Below are positions 1 to 16,210 of a stretch of 64,000 bases of DNA, in pieces. This DNA comes from Xanthomonas vesicatoria ATCC 35937 (lineage in GTDB: Bacteria; Pseudomonadota; Gammaproteobacteria; Xanthomonadales; Xanthomonadaceae). Position 1 is the stretch's first letter. Each line of letters opens with the position of its first letter. The DNA lies in contig NZ_CP018725.1 in the NCBI RefSeq assembly GCF_001908725.1, positions 4,092,001 to 4,156,000 of the forward strand, in the 5' to 3' direction. A program made the translations under genes and the position numbers. The notes under the pieces are model-generated. The model was not told where the DNA came from. It saw nothing but the letters and a program-made list of their open reading frames with translations, and did no database searches.

Positions 1-1
1 C

Positions 2-4132
<4,131 letters not shown>

Positions 4133-4142
4133 TCGAGACGGG

Positions 4143-4169
4143 TCCCGGCGCCGCAATGCGCTGCCGGGA
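4143..4169 (+). other. Hairpin in the rpoB-rpoC intergenic gap
   Basis: TCCCGGC (4143-4149) can pair with GCCGGGA (4163-4169) in the 100-bp gap between rpoB and rpoC. No T-run follows, so this is not a terminator. It could be an mRNA processing or stability hairpin; that role is a guess. Confidence 0.4.
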
Positions 4170-4232
4170 TCCGGAACGTAAGGCCCTCGGTTTCATCTCA
4201 GATACGAAATTCCTCCGACCCGGAGATATCAA

Positions 4233-7200
4233 ATGAAAGACCTGCTCAACCTCTTCAATCAGCAGCGCCAGACGCTAGATTTCGACGCGATCAAGATCGC
4301 GTTGGCATCGCCTGACCTGATCCGTTCATGGTCCTACGGCGAAGTGAAGAAGCCCGAAACCATCAACTACCGTACCTTCAAGCCCGAGCGTGACGGCCTG
4401 TTCTGCGCCGCCATCTTCGGACCGATCAAGGATTACGAGTGCCTGTGCGGCAAGTACAAGCGCATGAAGCACCGTGGCGTGGTCTGCGAAAAGTGCGGCA
4501 CCGAAGTCACCCTGGCCAAGGTGCGTCGCGAGCGCATGGGCCACATCGACCTGGCCTCGCCGGTCGCGCACATCTGGTTCCTCAAGTCGCTGCCGTCGCG
4601 TATCGGCCTGATGCTGGACATGACTCTGCGTGACATCGAGCGCGTGCTGTACTTCGAAGCCTATGTGGTCACCGAGCCGGGCCTGACCCCGCTCGAGCGC
4701 CGCCAGTTGCTGACCGAAGAGCAGTACCTGACCGCACGCCAGGAGTACAACGACGACTTCGACGCCGCCATGGGCGCCGAGGCCGTGTACGAGCTGCTGC
4801 GCACGATCGACCTGCAGTCGGAAATGACCCGTCTGCGCGAAGAAATCGCCAGCACCGGTTCGGAAACCAAGCTCAAGCGCCTCACCAAGCGCATCAAGCT
4901 GATCGAAGCCTTCCTGGAATCGGGCAACCGTCCGGAATGGATGGTCATGACCGTGCTTCCCGTGCTGCCGCCGGACCTGCGTCCGTTGGTGCCGCTGGAT
5001 GGTGGCCGCTTCGCGACCTCGGATCTGAACGATCTGTACCGCCGCGTGATCAACCGTAACAACCGCCTGCGTCGCCTGCTCGAGCTCAATGCGCCGGACA
5101 TCATCGTGCGCAACGAAAAGCGCATGCTGCAGGAATCGGTCGATGCGCTGCTGGACAACGGCCGTCGCGGCCGTGCCATCACCGGCACCAACAAGCGTCC
5201 GCTGAAGTCGCTGGCCGACATGATCAAGGGCAAGCAGGGCCGGTTCCGTCAGAACCTGCTCGGCAAGCGCGTGGACTACTCCGGTCGTTCGGTCATCACC
5301 GTCGGTCCGTACCTCAAGCTGCACCAGTGCGGCCTGCCGAAGAAGATGGCGCTGGAGCTGTTCAAGCCGTTCGTGTTCGCCAAGCTGCAGCGTCGCGGCC
5401 TGGCCACCACCATCAAGGCCGCCAAGAAGCTGGTCGAGCGCGAAGAAGCCGAAGTCTGGGACATCCTGGAAGAAGTGATCCGCGAGCACCCGGTGCTGCT
5501 GAACCGTGCGCCGACCCTGCACCGCCTGGGCATCCAGGCGTTCGAGCCGGTGTTGATCGAAGGCAAGGCCATCCAGCTGCATCCGCTGGTGTGTACTGCG
5601 TTCAACGCCGACTTCGACGGTGACCAGATGGCCGTCCACGTGCCGCTCTCGCTGGAAGCCCAGCTGGAAGCGCGTGCGCTGATGATGTCCACCAACAACA
5701 TCCTGTCGCCGGCCAACGGCGAGCCGATCATCGTGCCATCGCAGGACGTGGTGTTGGGCCTGTACTACATGAGCCGCGCCCTGGAGAACAAGAAGGGCGA
5801 AGGCATGGTGTTCGCCAACACCAGCGAAGTGAAGCGCGCCTACGACAACCGCGTGGTGGAACTGCACGCCAAGGTCAAGGTCCGCATCACCCAGGTGGAC
5901 GTGGAAGCCGACGGCAAGCGCAGCAGCGGCACCTCGATCGTGGACACCACGGTCGGTCGTGCGCTGCTGAGCGAAATCCTGCCCGAAGGCCTGCCGTTCC
6001 AGCTGGCCAACACCGAGATGACCAAGAAGAACATCTCGCGTCTGATCAACTCCAGCTACCGTCTGCTGGGCTTGAAGGACACCGTCGTGTTCGCCGACAA
6101 GCTGATGTACACCGGCTATGCCTATGCGACCCGCGCAGGCGTGTCGATCGGCATCGACGACATGCTGATCCCCGACGAGAAGAAGGGCATCCTCACCGAG
6201 GCCGAAGCCGAAGTGCTGGAAATCCAGGAGCAGTACCAGTCGGGCCTGGTCACCGCCGGCGAGCGCTACAACAAGGTCGTGGACATCTGGTCGCGCACCA
6301 GCGAGCGCATCGCCAAGGCGATGATGGATACCATCGGTACCGAAAAGGTCGAAAACGCCAAGGGTGAGACCATCGACCAGAAGTCGATGAACTCGCTTTA
6401 CATCATGGCCGACTCCGGTGCGCGTGGTAGCCAGGCGCAGATCCGTCAGCTGGCCGGTATGCGCGGCCTGATGGCGCGTCCGGACGGCTCGATCATCGAG
6501 ACGCCCATCAAGGCGAACTTCCGCGAAGGCTTGAACGTGCAGGAGTACTTCAACTCCACCCACGGTGCGCGTAAGGGTCTGGCCGATACCGCGTTGAAGA
6601 CCGCGAACTCGGGTTATCTGACCCGTCGTCTGGTCGACGTGGCGCAGGACGTGGTGATCACCGAAGTCGATTGCGGCACCACCGAAGGGTTGATCATGAC
6701 CCCGATCGTGGAAGGCGGCGACGTGGTGGAGCCGTTGAAGGAGCGCGTGCTGGGCCGCGTCGTGGCCGAGGACGTGTACCTGCCGGGCAACGACGAAGAA
6801 CCGATCGTCACCCGCAACACGCTGCTCGACGAAGCCTGGGTCGCCAAGCTGGAAGACGCCAGCGTGCAGTCGGTGAAGGTGCGTTCGACCATCAGCTGCG
6901 AGTCGTCGTTCGGCGTGTGCGCACGTTGCTACGGTCGCGATCTTGCACGTGGTCACCAGGTCAACATCGGTGAAGCGGTCGGCGTCATCGCCGCCCAGTC
7001 GATCGGTGAGCCGGGTACCCAGCTGACCATGCGTACGTTCCACATCGGTGGTGCGGCATCGCGTGCGGCGGCAGTGGACAACATCACGGTCAAGACCACC
7101 GGTTCGATCAAGTTCAACAACTTGAAGTCGGTCGAGCACGCCAATGGGTCGCTGGTTGCGGTCTCGCGTTCGGGCGAACTATCCGTGCTCGATGGCCACG

Positions 7201-8447
7201 GTCGCGAGCGCGAGCGTTACAAGCTGCCCTACGGTGCCACCATCACGGCCAAGGACGGTGATGCGGTCAAGGCTGGCCAGGGCGTGGCCAACTGGGATCC
7301 GCATAACCACCCGATCGTGTCGGAAGTGGCCGGTTTCATCCGCTTCATCGACTTCGTCGACGGCGTCACCGTCATCGAGAAGACCGACGAGCTGACCGGC
7401 CTGGCGTCGCGCGAAATCACCGACCCGAAGCGTCGTGGCGCACATGCCAAGGAACTGCGGCCGATCGTGCGTATCGTCGATGGCAAGGGCAACGACCTCA
7501 CCATCCCGAACACCGATCTGCCGGCGCAGTACCTGCTGCCGCCGCGCTCCATCGTCAACCTGCAGGACGGCGCTGCCGTCGGCGTGGGCGACGTGGTTGC
7601 GAAGATCCCGCAGGAAGCGTCCAAGACCCGCGACATCACCGGTGGTCTGCCGCGCGTTGCCGACTTGTTCGAAGCACGCAAGCCGAAGGATCCGGCGATC
7701 CTGGCCGAGCGCTCGGGCATCATCAGCTTCGGTAAGGACACCAAGGGCAAGCAGCGCCTGATCATCAAGGACACCGATGGTTCGGAACACGAAGAGCTGA
7801 TCCCGAAGTACCGCCAGATCATCGTGTTCGAAGGCGAGCATGTCACCAAGGGCGAAACCGTGGTGGACGGCGAGCCAAGCCCGCAGGACATCCTGCGTCT
7901 GCTGGGTGTCGAGCCGTTGGCTGCGTATCTGGTCAAGGAAATCCAGGACGTCTATCGCCTGCAGGGCGTGAAGATCAACGACAAGCACATCGAAGTGATC
8001 ACGCGTCAGATGTTGCGCAAGGTCGAGATCGTCGACCAGGGCAACAGCAAGTTCCTCAACGGCGAGCAGGTCGAGCGCCAGCGCGTCATCGAGGAAAATG
8101 CACGCCTGACCACGCGCAACGAACTGCCGGCCAAGTACGATCCGGTGTTGCTGGGTATCACCAAGGCCTCGCTGGCCACCGAGTCGTTCATCTCGGCGGC
8201 GTCGTTCCAGGAGACCACCCGCGTGCTGACCGAGGCTGCCGTGCGCGGCACCCGCGACAACCTGCGCGGTCTCAAGGAAAACGTGATCGTGGGCCGTCTG
8301 ATCCCGGCCGGTACCGGTCTGGCGTATCACGCCGGCCGTCGCAAGTCGTCGGGTCTGACCGACTCGGAAATGGAAACGCTGTCGGGCAAGCCCGCAGTAG
8401 CCGAACCGGTCGCAGCCGTGGCCGACGCTGGCGCGGACGAGGAGTAA
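4233..8447 (+). CDS. rpoC: RNA polymerase beta' subunit
   Basis: Beta' subunit of RNA polymerase, 1404 aa, full length for the family. The N-terminal zinc site has Cys70, Cys72, Cys85 and Cys88. The active-site Mg motif NADFDGD falls at residues 458-464, with Asp460, 462 and 464 numbered as in E. coli. The second zinc site ([11 protein letters not shown]) and the trigger-loop region ([16 protein letters not shown]) are both present. A GGAG-type ribosome-binding site (CCCGGAGATATCAA) precedes the ATG. It is followed by two strong hairpins, the second with a T-tract, which end the rpoBC transcript. Confidence 0.99.
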   Translation: MKDLLNLFNQQRQTLDFDAIKIALASPDLIRSWSYGEVKKPETINYRTFKPERDGLFCAAIFGPIKDYECLCGKYKRMKHRGVVCEKCGTEVTLAKVRRERMGHIDLASPVAHIWFLKSLPSRIGLMLDMTLRDIERVLYFEAYVVTEPGLTPLERRQLLTEEQYLTARQEYNDDFDAAMGAEAVYELLRTIDLQSEMTRLREEIASTGSETKLKRLTKRIKLIEAFLESGNRPEWMVMTVLPVLPPDLRPLVPLDGGRFATSDLNDLYRRVINRNNRLRRLLELNAPDIIVRNEKRMLQESVDALLDNGRRGRAITGTNKRPLKSLADMIKGKQGRFRQNLLGKRVDYSGRSVITVGPYLKLHQCGLPKKMALELFKPFVFAKLQRRGLATTIKAAKKLVEREEAEVWDILEEVIREHPVLLNRAPTLHRLGIQAFEPVLIEGKAIQLHPLVCTAFNADFDGDQMAVHVPLSLEAQLEARALMMSTNNILSPANGEPIIVPSQDVVLGLYYMSRALENKKGEGMVFANTSEVKRAYDNRVVELHAKVKVRITQVDVEADGKRSSGTSIVDTTVGRALLSEILPEGLPFQLANTEMTKKNISRLINSSYRLLGLKDTVVFADKLMYTGYAYATRAGVSIGIDDMLIPDEKKGILTEAEAEVLEIQEQYQSGLVTAGERYNKVVDIWSRTSERIAKAMMDTIGTEKVENAKGETIDQKSMNSLYIMADSGARGSQAQIRQLAGMRGLMARPDGSIIETPIKANFREGLNVQEYFNSTHGARKGLADTALKTANSGYLTRRLVDVAQDVVITEVDCGTTEGLIMTPIVEGGDVVEPLKERVLGRVVAEDVYLPGNDEEPIVTRNTLLDEAWVAKLEDASVQSVKVRSTISCESSFGVCARCYGRDLARGHQVNIGEAVGVIAAQSIGEPGTQLTMRTFHIGGAASRAAAVDNITVKTTGSIKFNNLKSVEHANGSLVAVSRSGELSVLDGHGRERERYKLPYGATITAKDGDAVKAGQGVANWDPHNHPIVSEVAGFIRFIDFVDGVTVIEKTDELTGLASREITDPKRRGAHAKELRPIVRIVDGKGNDLTIPNTDLPAQYLLPPRSIVNLQDGAAVGVGDVVAKIPQEASKTRDITGGLPRVADLFEARKPKDPAILAERSGIISFGKDTKGKQRLIIKDTDGSEHEELIPKYRQIIVFEGEHVTKGETVVDGEPSPQDILRLLGVEPLAAYLVKEIQDVYRLQGVKINDKHIEVITRQMLRKVEIVDQGNSKFLNGEQVERQRVIEENARLTTRNELPAKYDPVLLGITKASLATESFISAASFQETTRVLTEAAVRGTRDNLRGLKENVIVGRLIPAGTGLAYHAGRRKSSGLTDSEMETLSGKPAVAEPVAAVADAGADEE

Positions 8448-8455
8448 GCGCTCCG

Positions 8456-8515
8456 ACGGCGGTCGCGAGACCGCCGTAAGCCAAGCGAAAGGGAGGGCAG
8501 GATGCCCTCCGTTTT
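8456..8515 (+). terminator. Tandem hairpins and rho-independent terminator after rpoC
   Basis: The first hairpin is ACGGCGGTC-GCGA-GACCGCCGT (8456-8477), a perfect 9-bp stem. The second is GGAGGGCA-GGA-TGCCCTCC (8492-8510) followed by GTTTT. Together they separate rpoBC from the str operon. Confidence 0.85.
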
Positions 8516-8555
8516 CCGGCCTTGGATGGGCCAGCAGGGTTAGGTTTCCGTGAAG

Positions 8556-8585
8556 TTGACGGAGTTTCGTCCTGCCAGCTATACT
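8556..8585 (+). promoter_or_regulatory. Promoter of the str operon
   Basis: TTGACG (8556-8561), an 18-bp spacer and TATACT (8580-8585), located just after the rpoC terminator and about 80 bp before rpsL. This is a good sigma70-type match. Confidence 0.8.
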
Positions 8586-8595
8586 TCTCTGTCTC

Positions 8596-8626
8596 GGTGG
8601 GCCGTTTCGCGGCCTGCCTTCGTTTT
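8596..8626 (+). promoter_or_regulatory. 5'-terminal leader hairpin with T-tract, str operon
   Basis: GGTGGGCCG-TTTCG-CGGCCTGCC (8596-8618, 9 pairs allowing G-U) is followed by TTCGTTTT. It begins 10 bases after the -10 hexamer, so it would sit at the very 5' end of the transcript. The S10 leader has the same layout (13330-13362). It might act as an attenuator, a protein-binding site or a 5'-end stabiliser; the sequence alone cannot say which. Confidence 0.55.
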
Positions 8627-8667
8627 CATGCAAGGCCGTTTCGGCCTCCAATCAGAAGAATCGACTG

Positions 8668-9042
8668 ATGGCAACGATCAATCAGCTGGTCCGCAAGCCC
8701 CGGCAAGCGACCACCTACAAGAGTGCCTCCCCGGCACTGGACAAGTGTCCGCAGCGTCGTGGCGTCTGCACACGCGTCTATACCACTACCCCGAAGAAGC
8801 CGAACTCGGCCCTGCGTAAGGTTGCCAAAGTGCGCCTGACGAACCAGGAAGAGGTCATCAGCTACATCGGTGGTGAAGGCCACAACCTGCAGGAGCACTC
8901 CGTGGTCCTGATTCGTGGTGGTCGCGTCAAGGATCTTCCCGGTGTGCGTTATCACACCGTCCGTGGTTCGCTGGACGCCGCCGGCGTCGCAAAGCGCCGT
9001 CAAGGTCGTTCCAAGTACGGCGCCAAGCGCCCGAAGAGCTAA
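8668..9042 (+). CDS. rpsL: 30S ribosomal protein S12
   Basis: S12 sits at the decoding centre of the 30S subunit and affects accuracy. It is 124 aa, the usual length. [13 protein letters not shown] and [13 protein letters not shown] are present, with Lys43 and Lys88 unchanged; these are the classic streptomycin-resistance positions, so the allele looks streptomycin-sensitive. It is the first gene of the str operon, and rpsG follows after 12 bp. An in-frame extension to 8550 would run through the promoter and leader and is rejected. Confidence 0.99.
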   Translation: MATINQLVRKPRQATTYKSASPALDKCPQRRGVCTRVYTTTPKKPNSALRKVAKVRLTNQEEVISYIGGEGHNLQEHSVVLIRGGRVKDLPGVRYHTVRGSLDAAGVAKRRQGRSKYGAKRPKS

Positions 9043-9054
9043 GGAAATACTCTA

Positions 9055-9522
9055 ATGTCCCGTAAAGGTTCTACTCCGCAGCGCACCGTCCTGCCTGATC
9101 CCAAGCATGGCAGCGAAACCATTGCCCGCTTCATCAATATGGTGATGCAAAGTGGCAAGAAGTCGGTTGCTGAGAAAATTGTCTATGGCGCGATGGACGT
9201 CATTGGCGAAAAGAATCCGAATGCCGTCGAGCTGGTGCAGAAAGCACTGGACAACGTGGCCCCGGCTGTCGAAGTCAAATCGCGTCGCGTTGGTGGTGCT
9301 ACCTATCAGGTGCCCGTCGAAGTGCGCTCCTCCCGTCGCATGGCGCTGGCAATGCGCTGGTTGATCGATTCCGCGCGCAAGCGTGGCGAGAACACCATGC
9401 CGCGCAAGCTGGCTGCAGAACTGTTGGACGCCTCGGAAAGCCGCGGCGGCGCGATCAAGAAGCGCGAAGAGACCCACCGTATGGCGGAAGCGAACAAGGC
9501 GTTCGCACACTACCGCTGGTGA
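9055..9522 (+). CDS. rpsG: 30S ribosomal protein S7
   Basis: S7 nucleates assembly of the 30S head and contacts E-site tRNA. It is 155 aa, family length, starting [17 protein letters not shown] and ending AFAHYRW. It is the second gene of the str operon. The 137-bp gap to fusA contains small hairpins, including a GAAA tetraloop stem (GCCGCC-GAAA-GGCGGC, 9605-9620). In E. coli S7 represses its own operon at the rpsL-rpsG gap; that gap is too short here, so any control site may lie elsewhere. Confidence 0.99.
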   Translation: MSRKGSTPQRTVLPDPKHGSETIARFINMVMQSGKKSVAEKIVYGAMDVIGEKNPNAVELVQKALDNVAPAVEVKSRRVGGATYQVPVEVRSSRRMALAMRWLIDSARKRGENTMPRKLAAELLDASESRGGAIKKREETHRMAEANKAFAHYRW

Positions 9523-9604
9523 CCTCGGGGGCCTTGGTAACGGGGCCCTTCAGCACCATATGAGTGCTGTTTGCGGCGCATGTTGCGTCGCATCCAATCC
9601 GAAG

Positions 9605-9620
9605 GCCGCCGAAAGGCGGC
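9605..9620 (+). other. GNRA-tetraloop hairpin upstream of fusA
   Basis: GCCGCC-GAAA-GGCGGC forms a perfect 6-bp stem with a stable GAAA loop, about 40 bp before the fusA GTG start and with no T-tract. It could tune fusA translation or mRNA processing; the role is inferred only from position. Confidence 0.4.
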
Positions 9621-9659
9621 GTTCGGCCATCCGAAATCCAAGAAATTGAGAGGCTCCCC

Positions 9660-11777
9660 GTGGCCCGCACCACCCCTATCGAGCGTTACCGCAACTTCGG
9701 CATCATGGCCCACATCGATGCCGGCAAGACCACCACCTCCGAGCGCATCCTGTTCTATACCGGTGTCAGTCACAAGATCGGCGAAGTCCATGACGGCGCT
9801 GCAGTGATGGACTGGATGGAGCAGGAGCAGGAGCGTGGTATCACCATCACCTCCGCTGCGACCACGGCGTTCTGGTCGGGTATGGACAAGTCCATGCCGC
9901 AGCACCGCTTCAACATCATCGACACCCCCGGGCACGTCGACTTCACCATTGAAGTGGAGCGCTCCTTGCGCGTGCTCGATGGTGCGGTGTTCGTGCTGTG
10001 TGCGGTCGGTGGCGTGCAGCCGCAGTCCGAGACCGTGTGGCGCCAGGCCAACAAGTATTCCGTGCCGCGCATGGCCTTCGTCAACAAGATGGACCGCACC
10101 GGTGCCAACTTCGACAAGGTCGTTGAGCAGCTGAAGGCCCGCCTGGGTGCCTATGCCGTGCCGATGCAGGTGCCGATCGGTGCCGAAGACGGCTTCGAGG
10201 GCGTGGTCGACCTGCTCAAGATGAAGGCGATCCATTGGGATACCGCTTCGCAGGGCACCACCTTCGAATACCGCGACATCCCGGCCGATCTGGTCGATGT
10301 TGCGACCGAGGCGCGTTCGTTCATGGTCGAAGCGGCTGCAGAAGCCAGCGAAGACCTGATGGACAAGTACCTCAACGAAGGCGACCTGACCGAAGAAGAG
10401 ATCCTGGTGGGTCTGCGCGAGCGCACCCTGAAGGTCGAGATCGTGCCGGTGTTCTGTGGCTCGGCGTTCAAGAACAAGGGCGTGCAGGCCATGCTCGACG
10501 GCGTCGTGCACCTGTTGCCGTCGCCGGCCGATCGCCCGCCGGTTGCAGGTATCGACGAAGACGAGAAGGAAGACACCCGCGCTGCAACCGACACCGCGCC
10601 GTTCTCGGCGCTGGCGTTCAAGATCATGACCGACCCGTTCGTGGGTTCGCTCACGTTCTTCCGCGTCTACTCGGGCACCTTGAATTCGGGCGACCAGGTC
10701 TATAACCCGGTCAAGTCGAAGAAAGAGCGCGTGGGCCGCATCCTGCAGATGCACTCCAACAACCGCGAAGAGATCAAGGAAGTGCGCGCTGGCGACATCG
10801 CCGCTGCCGTGGGTCTGAAGGACGTCACCACTGGCGACACGCTGTGTGCGCAGGACAAGATCATCACCCTGGAGCGCATGGTGTTCCCGGAGCCGGTGAT
10901 CTCGATGGCGGTGGAGCCCAAGACGAAGTCGGACCAGGAAAAGATGGGCATGGCCCTGGGCCGTCTGGCGCAGGAAGATCCCTCGTTCCGCGTCAAGACC
11001 GACGAAGAATCCGGCCAGACCATCATCTCGGGCATGGGCGAGTTGCACCTGGACATCATCGTCGACCGTATGCGTCGCGAGTTCAATGTCGAGGCCAACG
11101 TCGGCAAGCCGCAGGTGGCCTATCGCGAAACCATCCGCAAGTCCGACGTCAAGTCCGACTACAAGCACGCCAAGCAGTCCGGTGGTAAGGGTCAGTACGG
11201 TCACGTGGTGATCGAGCTGTCGCCGATGACCGAGGAAGATCGCAAGAGCGACAACGTCAAGGATGATTTCCTCTTCATCAACGACATCACCGGCGGCATC
11301 ATCCCGAAGGAATTCATCCCCTCGGTCGAAAAGGGTCTGCGCGAGACGATCACCAGTGGTCCGATTGCCGGCTTCCCGGTGGTGGGCGTGAAGGTCAAAC
11401 TGGTGTTCGGCTCGTACCATGACGTCGACTCCTCGGAAATGGCGTTCAAGCTGGCCGCATCGATGGCGTTCAAGCAGGGCTTTGCGAAAGCTAGCCCGGT
11501 GTTGCTGGAGCCGATCATGAAGGTCGAAATCGTCAGCCCGGAGGATTACCTGGGCGACGTGATGGGCGACGTAAGCCGTCGTCGTGGCGTGTTGCAGGGT
11601 CAGGACGACAGCCCGTCGGGCAAGATCATCAACGCGATGATTCCGTTGGGCGAAATGTTCGGTTACGCGACTTCGCTGCGCTCGATGAGCCAGGGCCGTG
11701 CGACGTTCTCGATGGAATTCGACCATTACGAAGAGGCACCGGCCAACATCGCCGACGCCGTCACCAAGAAGGGCTGA
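9660..11777 (+). CDS. fusA: Elongation factor G
   Basis: Translocation GTPase of protein synthesis. The start chosen is GTG at 9660 ([18 protein letters not shown]), giving 705 aa, the standard EF-G length; upstream in-frame codons belong to the intergenic region. AGAGG lies just ahead. GTPase motifs are G1 [10 protein letters not shown]3 DTPGHVDF and G4 NKMDRTGA. Domains II to V follow, with GGKGQYGHV in domain IV. It is the third gene of the str operon and tuf follows after 47 bp. Confidence 0.98.
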   Translation: MARTTPIERYRNFGIMAHIDAGKTTTSERILFYTGVSHKIGEVHDGAAVMDWMEQEQERGITITSAATTAFWSGMDKSMPQHRFNIIDTPGHVDFTIEVERSLRVLDGAVFVLCAVGGVQPQSETVWRQANKYSVPRMAFVNKMDRTGANFDKVVEQLKARLGAYAVPMQVPIGAEDGFEGVVDLLKMKAIHWDTASQGTTFEYRDIPADLVDVATEARSFMVEAAAEASEDLMDKYLNEGDLTEEEILVGLRERTLKVEIVPVFCGSAFKNKGVQAMLDGVVHLLPSPADRPPVAGIDEDEKEDTRAATDTAPFSALAFKIMTDPFVGSLTFFRVYSGTLNSGDQVYNPVKSKKERVGRILQMHSNNREEIKEVRAGDIAAAVGLKDVTTGDTLCAQDKIITLERMVFPEPVISMAVEPKTKSDQEKMGMALGRLAQEDPSFRVKTDEESGQTIISGMGELHLDIIVDRMRREFNVEANVGKPQVAYRETIRKSDVKSDYKHAKQSGGKGQYGHVVIELSPMTEEDRKSDNVKDDFLFINDITGGIIPKEFIPSVEKGLRETITSGPIAGFPVVGVKVKLVFGSYHDVDSSEMAFKLAASMAFKQGFAKASPVLLEPIMKVEIVSPEDYLGDVMGDVSRRRGVLQGQDDSPSGKIINAMIPLGEMFGYATSLRSMSQGRATFSMEFDHYEEAPANIADAVTKKG

Positions 11778-11824
11778 GTTCGCTCAGCCGCTTCAAAAAA
11801 TTTTCCAATTAGAGGTAGTAAGTC

Positions 11825-13015
<1,191 letters not shown>

Positions 13016-13059
13016 GTAACACCTGCAGTCCGGCGACCTCGGTCGCCGATGCAATCGGA

Positions 13060-13086
13060 GGGTCGGCGCAAGCCGGCCCTTTTTTT
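13060..13086 (+). terminator. Rho-independent terminator of the str operon
   Basis: GGGTCGGC-GCAA-GCCGGCCC (13060-13079) is followed by seven T residues. A smaller inverted repeat (CGGCGACC-TC-GGTCGCCG, 13031-13048) lies just before it. Confidence 0.9.
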
Positions 13087-13139
13087 ATTGAAGGAAGATG
13101 AGCATGCAAGTGGGCCGCCTTATTCGTTTGCATAGGCGC

Positions 13140-13168
13140 TTGCGCGTCTAAATCTCTATCGCTATAAT
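13140..13168 (+). promoter_or_regulatory. Distal candidate promoter of the S10 operon
   Basis: A perfect TATAAT (13163-13168) with a weak -35 (TTGCGC, 13140-13145) at 17-bp spacing. It lies after the tuf terminator and about 310 bp before rpsJ. It may be a second S10 promoter or may start a short leader RNA. Confidence 0.5.
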
Positions 13169-13290
13169 GCGCGGCTAGGTGTCCCTGGGTAGGGCGCTGA
13201 GTTCACAGCGAAAAGAACGGCAGGACGCCGCTCGTGTTCGCCAGACCGGGAGGGTCGCGTTGCATGGAGCACTCAACAACTCACGTGTTG

Positions 13291-13319
13291 TTGACCGTGC
13301 TCTAGCTGCGCATTATACT
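13291..13319 (+). promoter_or_regulatory. Main promoter of the S10 operon
   Basis: TTGACC (13291-13296), a 17-bp spacer and TATACT (13314-13319). This is the strongest promoter match in the region and lies about 160 bp before rpsJ. Confidence 0.8.
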
Positions 13320-13329
13320 TTTCCGTCTG

Positions 13330-13362
13330 GGCAGGCCGGTTTACCGGGCTGCCTCAGTTTTT
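13330..13362 (+). promoter_or_regulatory. 5'-terminal leader hairpin with T-tract, S10 operon
   Basis: GGCAGGCCGG-TTTA-CCGGGCTGCC (13330-13353; one mismatch) is followed by TCAGTTTTT. It starts 10 bases after the -10 hexamer, exactly as in the str operon. The rest of the leader to rpsJ (about 115 nt) shows no obvious copy of the E. coli L4-responsive leader. A role in attenuation or autoregulation is inferred. Confidence 0.55.
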
Positions 13363-13478
13363 GGGCGGAGGAAAGCCCTCGTCGGCAGGATGGCTGGCGA
13401 TTTCACCAACGCAGGAATATCGGGGCAGGTATCCCAGAGGCCTTGCCCGTCGCTCTTTTAACGAAGGAAGCTTCCGTC

Positions 13479-13790
13479 ATGTCGGAACAAAAGATCCGGA
13501 TTCGGTTGAAGGCGTTCGATCATCGTTTGATCGACCGTTCGGCCAGCGAGATCGTCGAAACGGCTAAGCGGACCGGCGCGCAAGTGCGTGGCCCGATTCC
13601 GTTGCCGACCAAGATCGAACGTTACACCATCCTCGTATCCCCGCATGCCGACAAGGATGCGCGTGACCAATACGAAACCCGCACGCACAAGCGTGTGCTC
13701 GATATCGTCGACCCGAACGACAAGACCGTGGACGCGCTGATGAAGCTCGAGCTCGCGGCTGGCGTCGACGTACAGATCAAGTTGACCTGA
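13479..13790 (+). CDS. rpsJ: 30S ribosomal protein S10
   Basis: S10 is a 30S head protein that also partners NusB in antitermination. The ATG at 13479 gives 103 aa ([19 protein letters not shown]...), the family length; the longer in-frame reading back to 13179 crosses the promoter and is not used. The GAAGGAAG region upstream supplies the ribosome-binding site. It is the first gene of the S10 operon and rplC follows after 11 bp. Confidence 0.98.
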   Translation: MSEQKIRIRLKAFDHRLIDRSASEIVETAKRTGAQVRGPIPLPTKIERYTILVSPHADKDARDQYETRTHKRVLDIVDPNDKTVDALMKLELAAGVDVQIKLT

Positions 13791-13801
13791 GGACTACGAC
13801 C

Positions 13802-14452
13802 ATGACGAAGAAATATTCGTTGGGCTTCGTGGGCCGCAAGGCTGGCATGAGCCGCGTCTTCACTGAAGATGGCCGCTCGGTGCCGGTTACGCTGATCGAA
13901 GCAACTCCGAACCGTATCGCGCAGATCAAGACCGTTGAAACCGACGGCTACAGCGCAGTGCAGATTACCGTTGGCGCGCGTCGCGCCGCACTGGTCAACA
14001 AGCCGGCCGCCGGTCACTTCGCCAAGGCGAAGGTCGAAGCGGGTCGTGGCTTGTGGGAATTCCGCGTTGAAGATGCGCAGCTCGGCGATTTCGCCGTTGG
14101 CGGCGAAATCAAGGCGGACATCTTCGAGGTCGGCCAGAAGGTCGATGTCCAGGGCGTCACCAAGGGTAAGGGTTTCCAGGGCACCATCAAGCGCTACAAC
14201 TTCCGTATGGGCGATGCAACTCACGGTAACTCGCTGTCGCATCGCGCGCCGGGTTCGTTGGGTCAGCGCCAGACCCCGGGTCGCGTTTTCCCGGGCAAGA
14301 AGATGTCGGGCCACATGGGCGCCGTGCAGCAAAGCACGCAGAACCTGGAAGTGGTCAAGGTCGACGTCGAGCGTGGTCTGATTGCTATCCGCGGCGCCGT
14401 GCCTGGCGCAGCTGGTGGCGACGTGATCGTCCGTCCGGCGAGCAAGGCATAA
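13802..14452 (+). CDS. rplC: 50S ribosomal protein L3
   Basis: L3 binds 23S rRNA near the peptidyl transferase centre and starts 50S assembly. It is 216 aa. The conserved loop [20 protein letters not shown] is present, including the glutamine (GQRQTPGRV) that PrmB methylates in E. coli. It is the second S10-operon gene, and the stop codon is part of the ribosome-binding region of rplD. Confidence 0.98.
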   Translation: MTKKYSLGFVGRKAGMSRVFTEDGRSVPVTLIEATPNRIAQIKTVETDGYSAVQITVGARRAALVNKPAAGHFAKAKVEAGRGLWEFRVEDAQLGDFAVGGEIKADIFEVGQKVDVQGVTKGKGFQGTIKRYNFRMGDATHGNSLSHRAPGSLGQRQTPGRVFPGKKMSGHMGAVQQSTQNLEVVKVDVERGLIAIRGAVPGAAGGDVIVRPASKA

Positions 14453-14464
14453 GGAGAGATGACG

Positions 14465-15070
14465 ATGGAACTCGTTATCACGGGTAGCAACAACAAGGTC
14501 TCGGTCTCCGATGCCGTGTTCGGTCGCGAATTCAGCGAAGATCTGGTCCACCAGGTCGTCGTCGCTTATCGCAATGCCGGTCGCGCTGGTACCAAGGCTC
14601 AGAAGACGCGTTCGGAAGTTGCGGGCACGACCAAGAAGTCGAAGAAGCAGAAGGGCGGCGGTGCGCGTCATGGCGCGTTGACGGCTCCGATCTTCGTCGG
14701 CGGCGGCGTGACCTTCGCGGCCAAGCCGCGCAGTTTCGAACAGAAAGTCAACCGCAAGATGTACCGTGCGGCCATCTGCGCGATTTTCTCTGAGCTTAAC
14801 CGCCAGGGTCGCCTGATGATCGTCGATGCGTTCGACGTCGAAACCACCAAGACCCAGGGTCTGATCGAGAAGCTGAAGGGGCTGGATGTGGGCAAGCGCC
14901 CGCTGATCGTCACCGAAGAAGCCTCCGAGCACCTGTACCTGTCCGCTCGCAATCTGCCCTATGTGCAGGTGCGCGATGTGCAGGGTCTGGATCCGGTCGC
15001 TCTGGTCGGGGCCGATACGGTCGTGATCACCGCCGATGCGGTCAAGAAGGTCGAGGAGTGGCTGGCATGA
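14465..15070 (+). CDS. rplD: 50S ribosomal protein L4
   Basis: L4 lines the peptide exit tunnel; in E. coli it also represses the S10 operon. Two in-frame ATGs occur at 14459 and 14465. The AAGGAGAG element ends at 14458, so the second ATG has normal spacing and yields 201 aa starting [10 protein letters not shown], matching family length. The tunnel-loop region ([22 protein letters not shown]) is present. The TGA stop overlaps the rplW ATG (ATGA), suggesting translational coupling. The 20 nt around the start are identical to those before rplV. Confidence 0.97.
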   Translation: MELVITGSNNKVSVSDAVFGREFSEDLVHQVVVAYRNAGRAGTKAQKTRSEVAGTTKKSKKQKGGGARHGALTAPIFVGGGVTFAAKPRSFEQKVNRKMYRAAICAIFSELNRQGRLMIVDAFDVETTKTQGLIEKLKGLDVGKRPLIVTEEASEHLYLSARNLPYVQVRDVQGLDPVALVGADTVVITADAVKKVEEWLA

Positions 15071-15366
15071 GCAGCAACGAAAAAATCTTCAGCGTGCTGC
15101 GTGCTCCGCGAGTCTCTGAGAAGACCGCGCGCCTGCAGGAAATCTCCAACCAGTATGTCTTCGAAGTTTCGACTGAAGCCACCAAAGCCGATGTAAAGGC
15201 CGCGGTTGAGCAGCTGTTCGACGTCAAGGTCAAGGCAGTCAACGTGGTCAACGTCAAGGGCAAGAGCAAGTCCTTCCGTAACCGTGCTGGCAGCCGTGGC
15301 AATTGGCGCAAGGCGTACGTCCGCCTGGTTGATGGTCAGTCCATCGACGTAACGGCCAAGGCCTGA
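15067..15366 (+). CDS. rplW: 50S ribosomal protein L23
   Basis: L23 sits at the exit of the peptide tunnel and is the docking site for trigger factor and SRP. The ATG at 15067 overlaps the rplD stop by 4 bp and gives 99 aa ([20 protein letters not shown]), the usual size. A GTG at 15058 is possible but less likely. The conserved C-terminal region [20 protein letters not shown] is present. rplB follows after 10 bp. Confidence 0.97.
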   Translation: MSSNEKIFSVLRAPRVSEKTARLQEISNQYVFEVSTEATKADVKAAVEQLFDVKVKAVNVVNVKGKSKSFRNRAGSRGNWRKAYVRLVDGQSIDVTAKA

Positions 15367-15376
15367 GGTCCATCCC

Positions 15377-16204
15377 ATGCCATTGATGAAGTTCAAACCC
15401 ACCTCTCCCGGCCGTCGTTCCGCCGTGCGCGTGGTTACTCCCGATCTGCACAAGGGCGCACCGCACGCGGCGCTGCTCGATTCGCAGAGCAAGTCCGGTG
15501 GTCGTAACCACCATGGCCGCATCACCGTGCGTCACGTCGGTGGTGGCCACAAGCAGCACTACCGCATCATCGACTTCAAGCGCAACAAGGAAGGCATTCC
15601 GGCGCGTGTGGAGCGGATCGAATACGATCCGAACCGTACCGCTCATATCGCCCTGCTGTGCTACGTCGACGGCGAGCGTCGCTACATCATCGCCCCCAAG
15701 GGCTTGAAGGCTGGCGATCAGGTCATTGCCGGTGCCAACGCACCGATCAAGACCGGCAACACGCTGCCGCTGCGCAACATCCCGGTCGGTACGACGGTTC
15801 ACGGTATCGAGTTGAAGCCGGGTAAGGGCGCTCAGATCGCACGTGCTGCCGGCGCAGCCGTCCAGCTGGTCGCTCGCGAAGGCATCTATGCCACGCTGCG
15901 TCTGCGTTCGGGCGAAATGCGCAAGGTGCCGGTCGAGTGCCGCGCCACCATCGGCGAAGTCGGCAACGACGAGCACAACCTCGAGAAGTTGGGCAAGGCC
16001 GGCGCCAAGCGTTGGCGCGGTGTTCGCCCGACCGTCCGCGGTGCAGCCATGAACCCGGTCGATCACCCCCACGGTGGTGGTGAAGCGAAGGCTGGTCAGG
16101 GTAATCCGCATCCGGTCACCCCGTGGGGTGTTCCGACCAAGGGTTACAAGACGCGCAAGAACAAGCGCACCCAGCAATTCATCGTCCGCGATCGTAGGGG
16201 CTAA
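15377..16204 (+). CDS. rplB: 50S ribosomal protein L2
   Basis: L2 is a large rRNA-binding protein needed for subunit joining and peptidyl transfer. It is 275 aa, full length. The highly conserved [16 protein letters not shown] motif contains the functionally important histidine. The C-terminal tail [17 protein letters not shown] is intact. It lies in the S10 operon, 6 bp before rpsS. Confidence 0.99.
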
Positions 16205-16210
16205 TCGACC

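Noticed and set aside
4326..7139. A 937-codon open frame on the - strand opposite rpoC
   Set aside because: It mirrors the codon pattern of rpoC. Strong third-position GC bias removes stops on the opposite strand; the product has repetitive His/Gln/Val-rich composition and no family match.
9510..11726. A 738-codon open frame on the - strand opposite fusA
   Set aside because: Shadow of a highly expressed gene with biased codons. The same applies to long frames opposite tuf (11726-13054), typA (36301-38187) and the receptors (29084-31150 and 60162-61874).
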